Shown: positions 1-8,879 of the stretch, piece after piece
How the letters are laid out: each line of letters starts with the position of its first letter
How positions within the stretch are numbered: position 1 is the stretch's first letter
Assembly: GCA_048013815.1 (NCBI GenBank)
Contig: CM106586.1
Span: forward strand, 9,796,001 to 9,860,000
DNA: 64,000 nucleotides
Reading direction: 5' to 3'
DNA from: Setoptus koraiensis
Taxonomy: Eukaryota; Arthropoda
Translations under genes and position numbers: made by a program
The notes under the pieces: generated by a model
What the model was told of the DNA's origin: nothing
The model's input: the letters and a program-made list of their open reading frames with translations, nothing else
Database searches by the model: none

Positions 1-322
1 CAAGACCGTCTTTGAGAGATTGTGGGAACTTATGAACTCCAAACTGTCGCATGATTCCAAATTGAGATGCGCCGTTGTGGACGTATTCTACATGTTCTAT
101 GGTAGGTCCATTAGAGGCGACATGTCGAGCAGTCGACACAGCCATCCAAATTACAAGCCTAAAAAGAAGAAAAAGAAGAAGGACAAGGATAGGGATAAAG
201 AAAAAGACAAGAAAGACAAAGAAAGAAAGAAACAGAAGAAGCTGGAGAAGCTGAAACTATTGGAGGCCTTGGGCCATCATCAGCCGCAACAGAATTCCGA
301 ACACGACAAACACACAAACTAG
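1..322 (+). CDS. TAF2: TAF2, C-terminal end (5' part lies outside the window)
   Basis: The frame is open from base 2 with no start, so this is the last exon of a gene that enters from the left. The visible residues include WELMNSKLSHDSKLRCAVVD, which resembles the last folded part of TAF2 (human LWNLMNSGTSHDWRLRCGAVD), followed by a tail rich in Lys, Asp, Glu and Arg. Vertebrate TAF2 also ends in a long basic tail, there of His and Lys. TAF2 is the aminopeptidase-like TFIID subunit that contacts the Initiator at core promoters. The tail here is much shorter than in vertebrates: about 65 residues follow the conserved block. The stop TAG at 320-322 faces the 3' end of Shc 136 bp away. The identification rests on about 40 aligned residues plus the tail composition. 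Confidence 0.75.
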   Translation, partial: KTVFERLWELMNSKLSHDSKLRCAVVDVFYMFYGRSIRGDMSSSRHSHPNYKPKKKKKKKDKDRDKEKDKKDKERKKQKKLEKLKLLEALGHHQPQQNSEHDKHTN

Positions 323-458
323 AATACTGATGCAAAAACATAAACTAGAATCAAAACGGTGATTGTTGGAAAATTCCATTTTTATATAGTAACAAAAAAG
401 AGAGATTAAATTCATATTCATCTTTCATATTTTTATATACATTATTACGAGTTCTTGT

Positions 459-1604
459 TTACATTTTTAGCATTTCTACTTGGACTTTGGACGGTGGCCG
501 GATTCCGTTGCGAAGATAAAGTACCCCATCTAGTGCTACTATAGGCAATCCATTGTCACGATGATAGACGATTAAATGGCTTATATCATTGAATGTCTTC
601 TCTTTGGTTCGCACAACGCCCATAGCATCTACGAGCAGGAGGTGACGTTTGACATTATTGTGCATGGCGCTTAGCACAAATTGACCAGGGTTCAGGTATG
701 ACTCCCTGACCAAGAAGTCGCCGTCCTGCTTGAGTCGAGTCTCACTATCTTCTCGACTTAGATATGGTCCATGATACCACTCTTCATTTTGAAGGGAAGC
801 TCTGATCACAGATCGCATATCCTCTTGGTTCGCAGATATTTCTAATTTAGGGGTCTTTGGTGGTTCCATGAGATCTAGATCGAGAGTGTTGTGGGTAGCT
901 AATGCTGAGGGCGTTTTGATCATTCTTCTGTCTATCCTTAGCGTGGTACTGTTACTGGATATCTGCTGAGCCCTCTTCTGAAACGCTTTCGCTATAGTGG
1001 CGAGAACACTTTTCGCCATTTCATACCCACATTCCAGGACGAAGCAAGCTCTACCAAATTTTGGATCCTTTGCCACATAGGCGACGAAATCTACTGTGTC
1101 TTCATCACCACTAGAAGCGAAAGAGACATTGGGCATCTCATGTGTTATAATGATTTCTCTAGTATCACACGAAACTATATTGAGGTGGCTGCTAGTGACA
1201 CATAACTGTACTTTGGTTCCTGAATGTAATAAGTTGGGTGCATCAGCTAGCATTGGTCCGACGTCTTCGTTTCTCTTGATTGATACTGGATTCGTTGGAT
1301 ACTTTCTCAGATTCGTAGCTTTGCACAATCTACTAATGGACTCTTTAGCGACTGCTGATCTAGTTTCTGGCTCCATTTTTCTAATTGAAGTTTTCACTTC
1401 GATACAACCAACATACTTATTAAATGAAGAGAGAAAGAATTGAGCGTGATTAATTCTTATGATCTGAAAAGACCCTACCAGATCTAGTTCTTGCGGAGAT
1501 TTACTTACTTTTGTTACAGATTTGCTGCCGTCTTCATTTTCTCTCACTGATACATGGCAGTAGTCCTCCTCTTTGAGGGGCGAGTATGAAAAATGCGTTG
1601 TCAT
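459..1604 (-). CDS. Shc: Shc-type adaptor (PTB + SH2), short linker without tyrosine
   Basis: A single uninterrupted 381-codon reading frame. Residues ~55-212 match the Shc PTB domain (KYVGCIEV, VSFASSGDEDTVDFVAYVAK). Residues ~276-365 form an SH2 domain starting WYHGPYLSRED, with the phosphotyrosine-binding arginine in FLVRES (Arg ~300) and the Shc-specific HLLLVD and GVVRTK. Shc proteins dock on activated receptors through PTB and SH2 and recruit Grb2 through phosphorylated YxN motifs in the CH1 region between them. Here the linker (~213-274) is only about 62 residues and contains no tyrosine; no YxN is visible elsewhere either. The ATG at 1604 was chosen because it is the first in frame; an N-terminal CH2 extension as in p66 is absent. 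The 3' end faces TAF2. Confidence 0.93.
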   Translation of the reverse strand: MTTHFSYSPLKEEDYCHVSVRENEDGSKSVTKVSKSPQELDLVGSFQIIRINHAQFFLSSFNKYVGCIEVKTSIRKMEPETRSAVAKESISRLCKATNLRKYPTNPVSIKRNEDVGPMLADAPNLLHSGTKVQLCVTSSHLNIVSCDTREIIITHEMPNVSFASSGDEDTVDFVAYVAKDPKFGRACFVLECGYEMAKSVLATIAKAFQKRAQQISSNSTTLRIDRRMIKTPSALATHNTLDLDLMEPPKTPKLEISANQEDMRSVIRASLQNEEWYHGPYLSREDSETRLKQDGDFLVRESYLNPGQFVLSAMHNNVKRHLLLVDAMGVVRTKEKTFNDISHLIVYHRDNGLPIVALDGVLYLRNGIRPPSKVQVEMLKM

Positions 1605-1902
1605 TTTAGATGTCTAGGATGTAACTTGAAATATTGCCTAAGATTACGTTGGTGTAAGATCAATATGAGATAATAACTTGTTGAACAGTCCGGTAACAGT
1701 ATGTGGCTATGGTGTTAATAATAATATTTATAGTTGATTGGACAGACAAAATAAGAACAGTATGTAATCCTATCCAGATTATAGGAGTTTCATCATAAGT
1801 AATTTGATTCCATTAGTATCATGTCATCTAATATTTATTGTTGTGATGGTGATATTTCGTCACACATTTTCCTAGGTCCTAAGTTTGCTATTTTTACAAG
1901 TA
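1605..1902. promoter_or_regulatory. AT-rich region upstream of Shc
   Basis: AT-rich sequence between the Shc start codon and the first copy of the 590-bp repeat. It must hold the Shc promoter, read leftwards. I see no reading frame and no clear TATA element. Confidence 0.35.
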
Positions 1903-2488
1903 TTGTGATTTGACCCGTGAAATGAAATAAAAATCGTCAACAATGTCTCCATGCGACACCATTTACGATACGGCTAATTTGATGAAAATGGATATCGGAT
2001 CACTTTAGATTAGTAAAATTAATAATAACAACAATAATATCGATATTGAATCGAGTTGCAGATTGCAATATAAATAAACATTTGTGCTGATTTGTTGTTG
2101 TCAGTTCATTTTCACGAAACTACCACATTATCGAGAGCAAGAAAAACAACATGCACAAATTCTCTCTGAACATAATGCAAGACTTCACGTTTTGGACGTG
2201 CTAGGCATGGCGTTACTCTCGCTCGAAGCTCTTAGCATGCCAAGTTCAGGATGGGCCTGGACATTTGTTATTGCTTGTGATACAAGCCTTGTTTAATTTA
2301 ATCAACTAGAATACTTGCCAACAAGATAAATTTCATTCGTTGAGAATCTCTGTCAATCTAACGTTCACTACAACAAGTGAACGAAAGACAGTGGACAGTG
2401 GCAATCCATCCGATCATAGATATACATCGTGCATGAACAACGACCCCTTCAACAACTCAACGATAAATGATTACACTTGTTGAAACAT
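1903..2488. repeat. Direct repeat, copy 1 (586 bp), upstream of the P450 gene
   Basis: Nearly identical to 4113-4701: I count seven substitutions and one 3-bp indel by eye. It begins with TTGTGATTTGACCCG, which in the second copy includes the stop codon of the P450 gene, and ends at TTGTTGAAACAT. Inside are a TATA-like TATAAATAA (2069-2077), a 71-codon open frame (2084-2296) and two hairpins: GCTTGT-gat-ACAAGC (2274-2288) and CGTTCACT-6 nt-AGTGAACG (about 2361-2382). The copy probably supplies the 5' region of the P450. It looks like the 3' flank of a P450 gene duplicated to the upstream side, or the trace of a tandem P450 array that lost one member. Confidence 0.85.
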
Positions 2489-2621
2489 CAGTGGTTATGA
2501 TTTAAGTATATTAAAATCATCATCCAAGCAGTGGTGTCACTCCTCTGGTACCACACTCACGGTATCAAGTTCATTCAAGCATTATTTTTAGGTTGTTGAT
2601 TTTATTTGTCTTGATACAACA

Positions 2622-4118
2622 ATGGAGCGTCCGTCTATTAATACAATTTATGATTGGTTTAGTCTTAAGCAAATTGTCATAGGCTCGGCAACCTATGTAA
2701 CTATTCGTGTTATTTTGTTTGTTTACAATCGATATAAGCTGTACCAAACATTCAAGAAATTATCAATACCAGGACCAAAACCAAATTTGTTAGATGGAAA
2801 TTTATCAAACAAGAGGGCAGATAAGGCACAATTCATGGTAGTGCAAAGATGGAGGGAGAAATATGGAAAAGTTTTTGGTTACTTCATCGGAGATTTACCC
2901 ATCCTTGTTATTTCTGATCCTGTGATACTTCGTGAATTTCTCATTAATAACCAGGAAGTATTCATCAACCGAGCCCCTCCATTCATTGATGTGAGACCTC
3001 TCTCAAACAGCATACTCTTTGCCAGAGGAAACCACTGGAAATCGATGCGTAAAGCACTGACTCCCGCCTTCAGCCTCTACCGTTTCAAAGGAGAAGAGGG
3101 GACCAGATTTATCGACGACAGTATTAGCTTAATGATTGACTACTTATCCAAGAAACAACGGAAATCCAGGTCAAATGGAGACCCTATGGTAGTGGACATA
3201 CTCAGTCTCATGAAAGCCACTGCTCTTCATCTTATATCAACAATGGCAATCGAACTTGAAGATGTAAAAGTCAAAGAAGACGAGCAACATGTTAGGGTGT
3301 TGGATGAATATCTCGAAAATTGTGATGGCACTGTAGTTGGGTGGGCTATAAAATTACCAATACTTCAAACCATATGCTCTTTCATAGGAAGTAATATCAC
3401 TCTGGGTAAGATTCAAGACGACATTTTGAGTGAACTAAGAGCTAAATTGAAAAAATTACTACATTCAGACACATCCAAGAGTAGAAATATCTTTGAAACC
3501 ATGGTACAACTCCATAAAGAAGGCTCACTCAGCAATATAGAAGTTTTGGGGAACTCAATGGCTCTATTATTTGCTGGTTACGATACAACAGCCACTACTT
3601 TGGCTTATTTCTTTTGGGCTATATCAAAACATCGAGACATTCAAGACAGATTGAGATCTGAGATAATATCGCATGGTTGCGAGTCTGCATATCTGAAAAT
3701 GGTTTTAAATGAAACCATGAGGCTATATCCCACCGTGATCTCGTTCACTCAGAGAGAGGCATCCAGAGATATCACTATCGATGATCTCACGATAAAGAAA
3801 GGTGTTGTTGTAGTCGTAAGTTCCTGGCTTCTCCACCGTGACCCCGACATTTGGCGTGAGCCCGAGAAGTTCGATCCAGAAAGGTTCGTCGACATGAAGA
3901 AGATTGATACTTGCGCTTTCGTTCCATTCGGAATCGGTAATCGCTTATGTCTAGGCTATCAATTGGCTATGTTGGAGATGCGACTAATAGCAACAGAGTT
4001 ACTGATGACTTATGATTTTAGTCTTGTTAGTCCGAACACTCTAAGCTTTGTCACGTCTGGCAGTGTTTTGACTAAACCTGTAGATACTATTAGGCTGGAA
4101 TTGAAACCATTGTTGTGA
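2622..4118 (+). CDS. Cytochrome P450, clan 3 type, intronless
   Basis: A complete 498-residue microsomal P450 in one exon. A membrane anchor at ~15-40 is followed by the proline hinge IPGPKP. The I-helix oxygen-activation motif is AGYDTT (~318-323), the K-helix ExxR is ETMR, PERF follows, and the heme loop PFGIGNRLCLG has its axial cysteine at ~443. These motifs and the overall length fit the CYP3/CYP6-like clan 3, which handles xenobiotics and lipids at the ER with NADPH-P450 reductase; the substrate cannot be told from sequence. All catalytic motifs are intact, so it is probably functional. The gene lies between two copies of a ~590-bp direct repeat, and the right copy starts at its last codon, which suggests past tandem duplication in a P450 cluster. 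Confidence 0.93.
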   Translation: MERPSINTIYDWFSLKQIVIGSATYVTIRVILFVYNRYKLYQTFKKLSIPGPKPNLLDGNLSNKRADKAQFMVVQRWREKYGKVFGYFIGDLPILVISDPVILREFLINNQEVFINRAPPFIDVRPLSNSILFARGNHWKSMRKALTPAFSLYRFKGEEGTRFIDDSISLMIDYLSKKQRKSRSNGDPMVVDILSLMKATALHLISTMAIELEDVKVKEDEQHVRVLDEYLENCDGTVVGWAIKLPILQTICSFIGSNITLGKIQDDILSELRAKLKKLLHSDTSKSRNIFETMVQLHKEGSLSNIEVLGNSMALLFAGYDTTATTLAYFFWAISKHRDIQDRLRSEIISHGCESAYLKMVLNETMRLYPTVISFTQREASRDITIDDLTIKKGVVVVVSSWLLHRDPDIWREPEKFDPERFVDMKKIDTCAFVPFGIGNRLCLGYQLAMLEMRLIATELLMTYDFSLVSPNTLSFVTSGSVLTKPVDTIRLELKPLL

Positions 4119-4701
4119 TTTGACCCGTGAAATGAAATAATAAAAATCGTCAACAATGTCTCCATGCGACACCAGTTACGATACGGCTAATTTGATGAAA
4201 ATGGATATCGGATCACTTTAGATTAGTAAAATTAATAATAACAACAATAATATCGATATTGAATCGAGTTGCAGATTGCAATATAAATAAACATTTGTGC
4301 TGATTTGTTGTTGTCAGTTCATTTTCACGAAACTACCACATTATCGAGAGCAAGAAAAACAACATGCACAAATTCTCTCTGAACATAATGCAAGACTTCA
4401 CGTTTTGGACGTGCTAGGCATGGCGTTACTCTCGCTCGAAGCTCTTAGCATGCCAAGTTCAGGATGGGCCTGGACATTTGTTATTGCTTGTGATACAAGC
4501 CTTGTTTAATTTAATCAACTAGAATACTTGCCAACAGGATAAATTTTATTCTTCGAGAATCCCTGTCAATCTAACGTTCACTACAACAAGTGAACGAAAG
4601 ACAGTGGACAGTGGCAATCCATCCGATCATAGATATACATCGTGCATGAACAACGACCCCTTTAACAACTCAACGATAAATGATTACACTTGTTGAAACA
4701 T
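4113..4701. repeat. Direct repeat, copy 2 (589 bp), from the P450 stop codon to the ING-like gene
   Basis: Partner of 1903-2488. It starts at the final Leu codon and stop of the P450 (TTG TGA) and ends 50 bp before the ATG of the ING-like gene. It therefore serves both as P450 3' flank and as upstream region of that gene. It carries the same TATA-like element (4282-4290), the same 71-codon frame (4297-4509) and the same hairpins. Differences from copy 1 are concentrated in the outer parts; roughly 365 bp in the middle are identical. Confidence 0.85.
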
Positions 4702-4751
4702 AGATAGAATCAATAGACATTCATTTGTGGTGGATTTGAATCGACAGAAAC

Positions 4752-5189
4752 ATGGCTATATCCTCGGAGCAGTTCATACAGTCAGCGCCAGAGATGATGC
4801 CAGCAGAGTTTAGGAAAAGCTTCACTCAAATGACGGAGCTTGAACAAAAGAGCAAATATCTTCTAAATAATATTAAAAAGAAGATAGAAGACTATAGGAG
4901 TTCTCTCAAGATGAGAAAACGCAACGAAATCTACGATGAAATTATGACAGAATTCGAAACTGCCCAAGACACTGTAAATGACAAAATGAAACTCACTTGT
5001 CAAACTTATGATATAATTGATAAACACTTGAAAAGTCTCAAGATCAGCCTGAAGCGAAGAGGCGATGGTTCGGGTCGCAAACAGATAGTGATTGCATGCC
5101 CCGAATCTCTAACAAACCCAATACAAATTGAGCCCGAATCACACACCAATGCACCCGTGTTATTGGATATTAATTTGCACAATAAATAA
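4752..5189 (+). CDS. ING-family N-terminal domain protein without PHD finger
   Basis: 145 residues from the ATG at 4752. The protein follows the N-terminal helical dimerisation domain of ING4/ING5-type proteins: PAEFRKSF, an acidic/basic coiled coil (LEQKSKYLLNNIKKKIEDY), and the signature QTYDIIDKHLKSL (compare QTYEMVDKHIRRL in ING5). ING proteins are scaffold subunits of histone acetyltransferase or deacetylase complexes and read H3K4me3 with a C-terminal PHD finger. That finger is missing: after a short basic stretch (SLKRRGDGSGRK) the frame runs to a stop, and I find no zinc-coordinating block in the next 1.8 kb. It may be a short paralogue or retrocopy acting as a dimerisation partner. 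The ING assignment is good; function is inference. Confidence 0.7.
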   Translation: MAISSEQFIQSAPEMMPAEFRKSFTQMTELEQKSKYLLNNIKKKIEDYRSSLKMRKRNEIYDEIMTEFETAQDTVNDKMKLTCQTYDIIDKHLKSLKISLKRRGDGSGRKQIVIACPESLTNPIQIEPESHTNAPVLLDINLHNK

Positions 5190-5465
5190 CTAACAACGAA
5201 ATAACTCATCAGTCTAGACTCTATAGTCTAGAGAACTCATCATTATCTCGGTTGAATGATCCACTTCCGGCGACTTGTGTCACTGATGCCAACCCTTGCA
5301 TCAATGAGAGAAATTGTCAGAGAGTGTTGTTGTGACAGAGTGCCAGTGGCACGAGCACGAGTGAAGGCGATTCTGCATAGCGGGACACAAGTCGATCACG
5401 AGTTACCGCGAGGTGGGCGCGCAACGGGATAGCGGTCGGGGGAGTCCCGCCCATCGGAGATTCCT

Positions 5466-5498
5466 TCTCCCGCCGGGAGACGTCTCCCTGGCGGGGGA
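5466..5498. repeat. Strong GC-rich hairpin
   Basis: CCCGCC (5469-5474), GGGAGA, centre CG, TCTCCC, one bulged T, then GGCGGG (5490-5495). With the outer T-G, C-G and T-A pairs this gives about 15 paired bases and a near-zero loop, so it would fold as a cruciform or a tight RNA stem. Confidence 0.75.
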
Positions 5499-5796
5499 CA
5501 AAGCACCGTAGATTTGCTCGATTTGCGCCGATGTTTTCTCTGTTTTTCATGAATCTCATATCATCCTGTTATTATATTCGCTTTATTTTTGATTATTGAT
5601 ACTGAAATTGGGTGGCACCAAGATGAAAACAAGAGTGCGGAAGACGAACTCCCCTCTGCCGCTTTCGGTCATTTTGAGTTTGAATTTGCCGCACTCGTCC
5701 AACAGGATGTAATCCTGGGTGTCGCGGAACTACCGTCGTGCTTCGCAATGTAGTGTGAATTTTGTGCAAGTTGGATTCACTGTGCTCCGGCAAACC

Positions 5797-5840
5797 GTTC
5801 ATCTGAAGGTTCGAAGCGAAGACTGAACCTTCAAATGAAC
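5797..5840. repeat. Inverted repeat with 16-bp arms
   Basis: Left arm 5797-5812 (GTTCATCTGAAGGTTC) and right arm 5825-5840 (GAACCTTCAAATGAAC) pair with one mismatch around a 12-base loop. No gene is associated. Confidence 0.75.
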
Positions 5841-6760
5841 CCTGTTGTCGGCAAGTGCACGCGAACACAGTGCACAACTGATCGAGTTTATCTCTTTGCG
5901 AACATCAATGGTTACGCCGGGATTTGTTACAGTTGCGACGACTCGTTCCAGGGGGACGCCTGTCAGATGCATGCCAGCAATGGGTGCAATGCACTTGTGC
6001 ACTATTGTTTCCATTGTGTGTGCTCTAGCTCACGCACAACATCTGGTTCGGGGAACAACTACGAGAGGCGCTCGCAACGCCTCACAACTGCGCTCAACCT
6101 TAGCCTCACTAAACTCTCGCTCTAATCTAGAGTACACTTGTAACAAAAACAAGCGAGCTCCGACACAAGTGCAGGCCCACTCGATCAAGCGCCCCGTTCC
6201 GCCATTTGTGAACAAACACACACAGGTAGAGGGGTCCATGTCGAGCCGCATGTTACCAACATTATTATCATGATGTTACCAACATCGTAGTAGCTGAAAA
6301 TCGAACGTAGAAATCCGGTGAGCGCGCCCTCGCGGATTTTTGTTTAATCGATTACGTGAGTACTTCGAAAGATACGCACACACAAAGCCCGGACTGTGCG
6401 GATGTGTTCTGCAGTCGCGAGCATTTGCGCTTTATTACCATCGTCGCAAGTCGTATCGGGTCCGCGCAGGACCTCAGAGGCGGACCTGGCACCGCCTCTT
6501 CATAGGTCTCCGTATCCATTGACTGCTGTGACGGTGTCAATCAGAGGACTGGATTTTCAAGGGGACCCGCTCAATAGGAGATGAAGCAGACGAGGCCTCT
6601 GGGGCCACGAGGCTGGGGTCAGAACGTCTAAAAGATGCAAAAGTTTTCTTTTTGCCCGCATCCGGCTTGACGTGATCGAATCAAAGTCACGCACAAATGA
6701 TGACCGGGTTTCGCTCTCTGCGGGCCTATTCTCGACGAACAATACCCTTGTAGACAATAC

Positions 6761-7019
6761 CCTGTGCACGCACAAAATGCTGTTTTGTGCATGTTTGAGC
6801 ACGATTACCATCGCCTCTACAGTGGTATATATTGAGAAATGTGCTCGCTAATTTGACATTCACCTACACCAGCTTCACTATACTTATTTGTCTTTTAGCC
6901 AATCTTTTTTTTATCGACATACTCAATAGTTCCGGATATAGAAAATCTTTTACCATTATCTACCATCGCTACACATACTACAATATTAGAATTATTACCA
7001 ATACCAAATTATTGTCAGA
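6761..7019 (+). promoter_or_regulatory. Citrate synthase promoter/leader, shared with NDUFS8
   Basis: Two blocks match the region upstream of NDUFS8. Block A, about 6763-6795 (CCTGTGCACGCAC ... TTTGTGCATGT), corresponds to 50272-50306. Block B runs from about 6914 (TCGACAtACtCAATA, then GAAAATCTTT, ATCTACCATC, TTACCAATACC) to the ATG and corresponds to 50364-50473. The spacer between the blocks is longer here. The match continues into the coding presequence. The shared leader suggests shared regulation of a TCA-cycle enzyme and a complex I subunit; that is inference. Confidence 0.7.
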
Positions 7020-8408
7020 ATGCTTTATTTGCGTGCAGCTAGAGAATTCAGACCTCTCCTCAATGGTTGTAGGACATTCAAAACAGAGACTGCATCGTCA
7101 CCTTCATCATCCCTAAAGGGTGTACTAGCGCAAAAGATTGTTGAACACCAGAAAAAAGTCAAAGAATTTCGTGGCGTTCATGGACACAAAGTCATTGGTG
7201 AGATCACGGTCGATCAGGCGTACGGTGGTATGCGCGGACTTAAGACATTAGTTACTGAAACATCATACTTAGATCCTGACGAGGGTATCGCATTTCGTGG
7301 ATATTCCATACCCCAAATTAGAAAACTTTTACCATCAGCAGACGATGGCCAAGAGCCACTACCAGAGGGTCTACTTTGGTTGCTATTGACTGGCGAGATA
7401 CCAACCAAAGATCAAGTCAAATCTGTCTCAAAGGAACTGGCTCAGCATGCTGATTTATCATCACATGTAGTATCAATGTTAAATAATTTACCCTCTAACA
7501 CACACCCTATGTCACAATTCTCTGCGGCCATCACTGTGTCCAACTCGGAATCTCTTTTTGCTAAGGCATACGCCCAAGGTGTACCAAAGGCCGTCTACTG
7601 GGAGTATGTCTATGAAGACTCGATTCGCTTGATAGCGAAATTGCCCACAATTGCAGCTACTATCTATAAAAATCTTTACCGAGACGGTTCGTCAATTGGA
7701 GCGGTCAGCTCCGATAAGGATTGGAGTGCCAATTTTACATCAATGTTAGGCTACACTGATCAACAATTCACCGAATTAATGCGTCTCTATCTGACTATTC
7801 ACAGCGACCACGAAGGAGGCAATGTGAGCGCTCATGCCACCCATCTAGTTGGTAGTGCTCTATCTGATCCATTTTTGTCCTTTGCTGCGGGCATGAATGG
7901 ACTTGCGGGACCATTACACGGACTAGCCAATCAAGAGGTGCTTATTTTTATAAAGAAACTACAAAAAGAACTTGGTGCTGACTTTACTGAGAATCAGTTA
8001 AAAGAATTTATATGGAAGCATCTGAAATCAGGACAGGTTGTGCCGGGCTACGGACACGCTGTTTTACGTAAGACTGATCCGCGTTACACAGCTCAGAGAG
8101 AATTTGCCTTGAAACATTTCCCCGATGATAACATGTTCAAACTGGTATCTACTTTATATAAGGTGGTACCAACAATTTTGTTAGAATTGGGCAAGGTAAA
8201 AAACCCATGGCCTAACGTGGACGCGCACTCTGGCGTACTTCTAACCTACTACGGTATGACTGAGATGAACTTTTACACTGTTCTCTTTGGAGTCTCAAGA
8301 GCTCTTGGAGTTTGTTCATCTTTGGTTTGGGATAGAGCTTTGGGATTACCTATAGAACGCCCTAAATCGATGACCACTGAGGGACTGATGAAATTGGTTG
8401 GTTCATAG
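7020..8408 (+). CDS. Citrate synthase, mitochondrial
   Basis: A 462-residue protein in a single exon, close to the usual length for animal mitochondrial citrate synthase. An N-terminal presequence of about 30 residues ([18 protein letters not shown]..., basic, with Ser/Thr) is followed by the conserved LAQKI and [18 protein letters not shown]. The three catalytic residues are visible: His in [10 protein letters not shown], His in [15 protein letters not shown] and Asp in PNVDAHSG. It condenses oxaloacetate and acetyl-CoA in the matrix as the first TCA-cycle step. The presequence, 5' leader and part of the promoter are almost the same as those of NDUFS8 at 50474, with only two residue differences in the first ~30. 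The 3' end lies 46 bp from that of the convergent XTBD gene. Confidence 0.97.
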   Translation: MLYLRAAREFRPLLNGCRTFKTETASSPSSSLKGVLAQKIVEHQKKVKEFRGVHGHKVIGEITVDQAYGGMRGLKTLVTETSYLDPDEGIAFRGYSIPQIRKLLPSADDGQEPLPEGLLWLLLTGEIPTKDQVKSVSKELAQHADLSSHVVSMLNNLPSNTHPMSQFSAAITVSNSESLFAKAYAQGVPKAVYWEYVYEDSIRLIAKLPTIAATIYKNLYRDGSSIGAVSSDKDWSANFTSMLGYTDQQFTELMRLYLTIHSDHEGGNVSAHATHLVGSALSDPFLSFAAGMNGLAGPLHGLANQEVLIFIKKLQKELGADFTENQLKEFIWKHLKSGQVVPGYGHAVLRKTDPRYTAQREFALKHFPDDNMFKLVSTLYKVVPTILLELGKVKNPWPNVDAHSGVLLTYYGMTEMNFYTVLFGVSRALGVCSSLVWDRALGLPIERPKSMTTEGLMKLVGS

Positions 8409-8454
8409 ATATGTTTTTAGTTTTGACAAAAAAAGAATGATTCAGTTTATTAAA

Positions 8455-8841
8455 TTACGTGTTAAACCGACGCTGATATCTTCTGTAATGTTGCGGTGTA
8501 TTTTGGTTGCTAGTCGACTGCCTGCTTTGTTTTCGTTTCCTATCTCGTTCTTGATCCCTATCTCTTTCCTCCTGTTCCTTTCCTTTTTGGTAGCGGAACT
8601 CTTCCAAAGAGCCAACAGAAGATCCTAAATCTCTATTCCTTTCCATTATTTCCTTGTCGTAACTTAGGCCCATCGTTTCGATATTGATAAACAATTGTGA
8701 CAGGCATACCAATTTGTCGATGGTATACCCTTTGTCCTTGTGGGCCAAAATGAAATCCTTGCGTAGTTTCCATTGATGCGGCAATTCATAGTTTTTCCTA
8801 TACACGTCGACATTTTTCTCATTTAGATGGGATGTAGTCAT
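8455..8841 (-). CDS. XTBD-domain protein (XRN2-binding type), CDKN2AIPNL/PAXT-1-like
   Basis: The ATG at 8841 gives 128 residues. Residues ~8-70 fit the XTBD fold: NVDVYRKNYELPHQWKLRKD, FILAHKDKGYTIDKLVCLSQ and GLSYDKEIME, compared with the QWKxRxxFILxH, LDxLLSLS and GCSYNKDLL pattern of CDKN2AIPNL. XTBD domains bind and stabilise the nuclear 5'-3' exonuclease XRN2, as for C. elegans PAXT-1. The remaining ~55 residues form a low-complexity charged tail (RDRDQERDRKRKQ). A TTG upstream in the same frame was rejected as start. Tail to tail with citrate synthase. Confidence is moderate because the domain is short. Confidence 0.65.
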   Translation of the reverse strand: MTTSHLNEKNVDVYRKNYELPHQWKLRKDFILAHKDKGYTIDKLVCLSQLFINIETMGLSYDKEIMERNRDLGSSVGSLEEFRYQKGKEQEERDRDQERDRKRKQSRQSTSNQNTPQHYRRYQRRFNT

Positions 8842-8879
8842 TTTGGTTGGAAACAACAATGAAGTGTTTCCCGTTAATT

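Larger units (their letters stand above)
5190..6760. other. GC-mixed intergenic stretch with several hairpins, no convincing gene
   Basis: The short open frames here on both strands overlap one another and resemble nothing I recognise. Structural elements include a strong GC hairpin at 5466-5498, a 16-bp-arm inverted repeat at 5797-5840, ATGTTACCAACAT repeated at ~6250 and ~6271, and a hairpin around AAATCCG...CGGATTT near 6311-6340. Composition differs from the AT-rich coding neighbours. It could be the remains of a small non-autonomous DNA element, but I see no terminal repeats or target-site duplication. Confidence 0.4.

Noticed and set aside
2084-2296. 71-codon frame present in both repeat copies as a real gene
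   Set aside because: No similarity, and it is identical in the two copies only because the whole core is. Kept as a question in the findings, not called as CDS.
1903-4701. The two ~590-bp repeats as LTRs of an LTR element (they begin with TG and end with CA)
   Set aside because: The interior holds only an intact P450 gene and no element proteins, no tRNA-type primer site is evident, and the flanks show no target-site duplication. Tandem duplication at the P450 3' end explains the junction better.
5593-6273. Overlapping frames on both strands (94-142 codons)
   Set aside because: They overlap each other in several frames, have no domain and sit in GC-shifted repeats.
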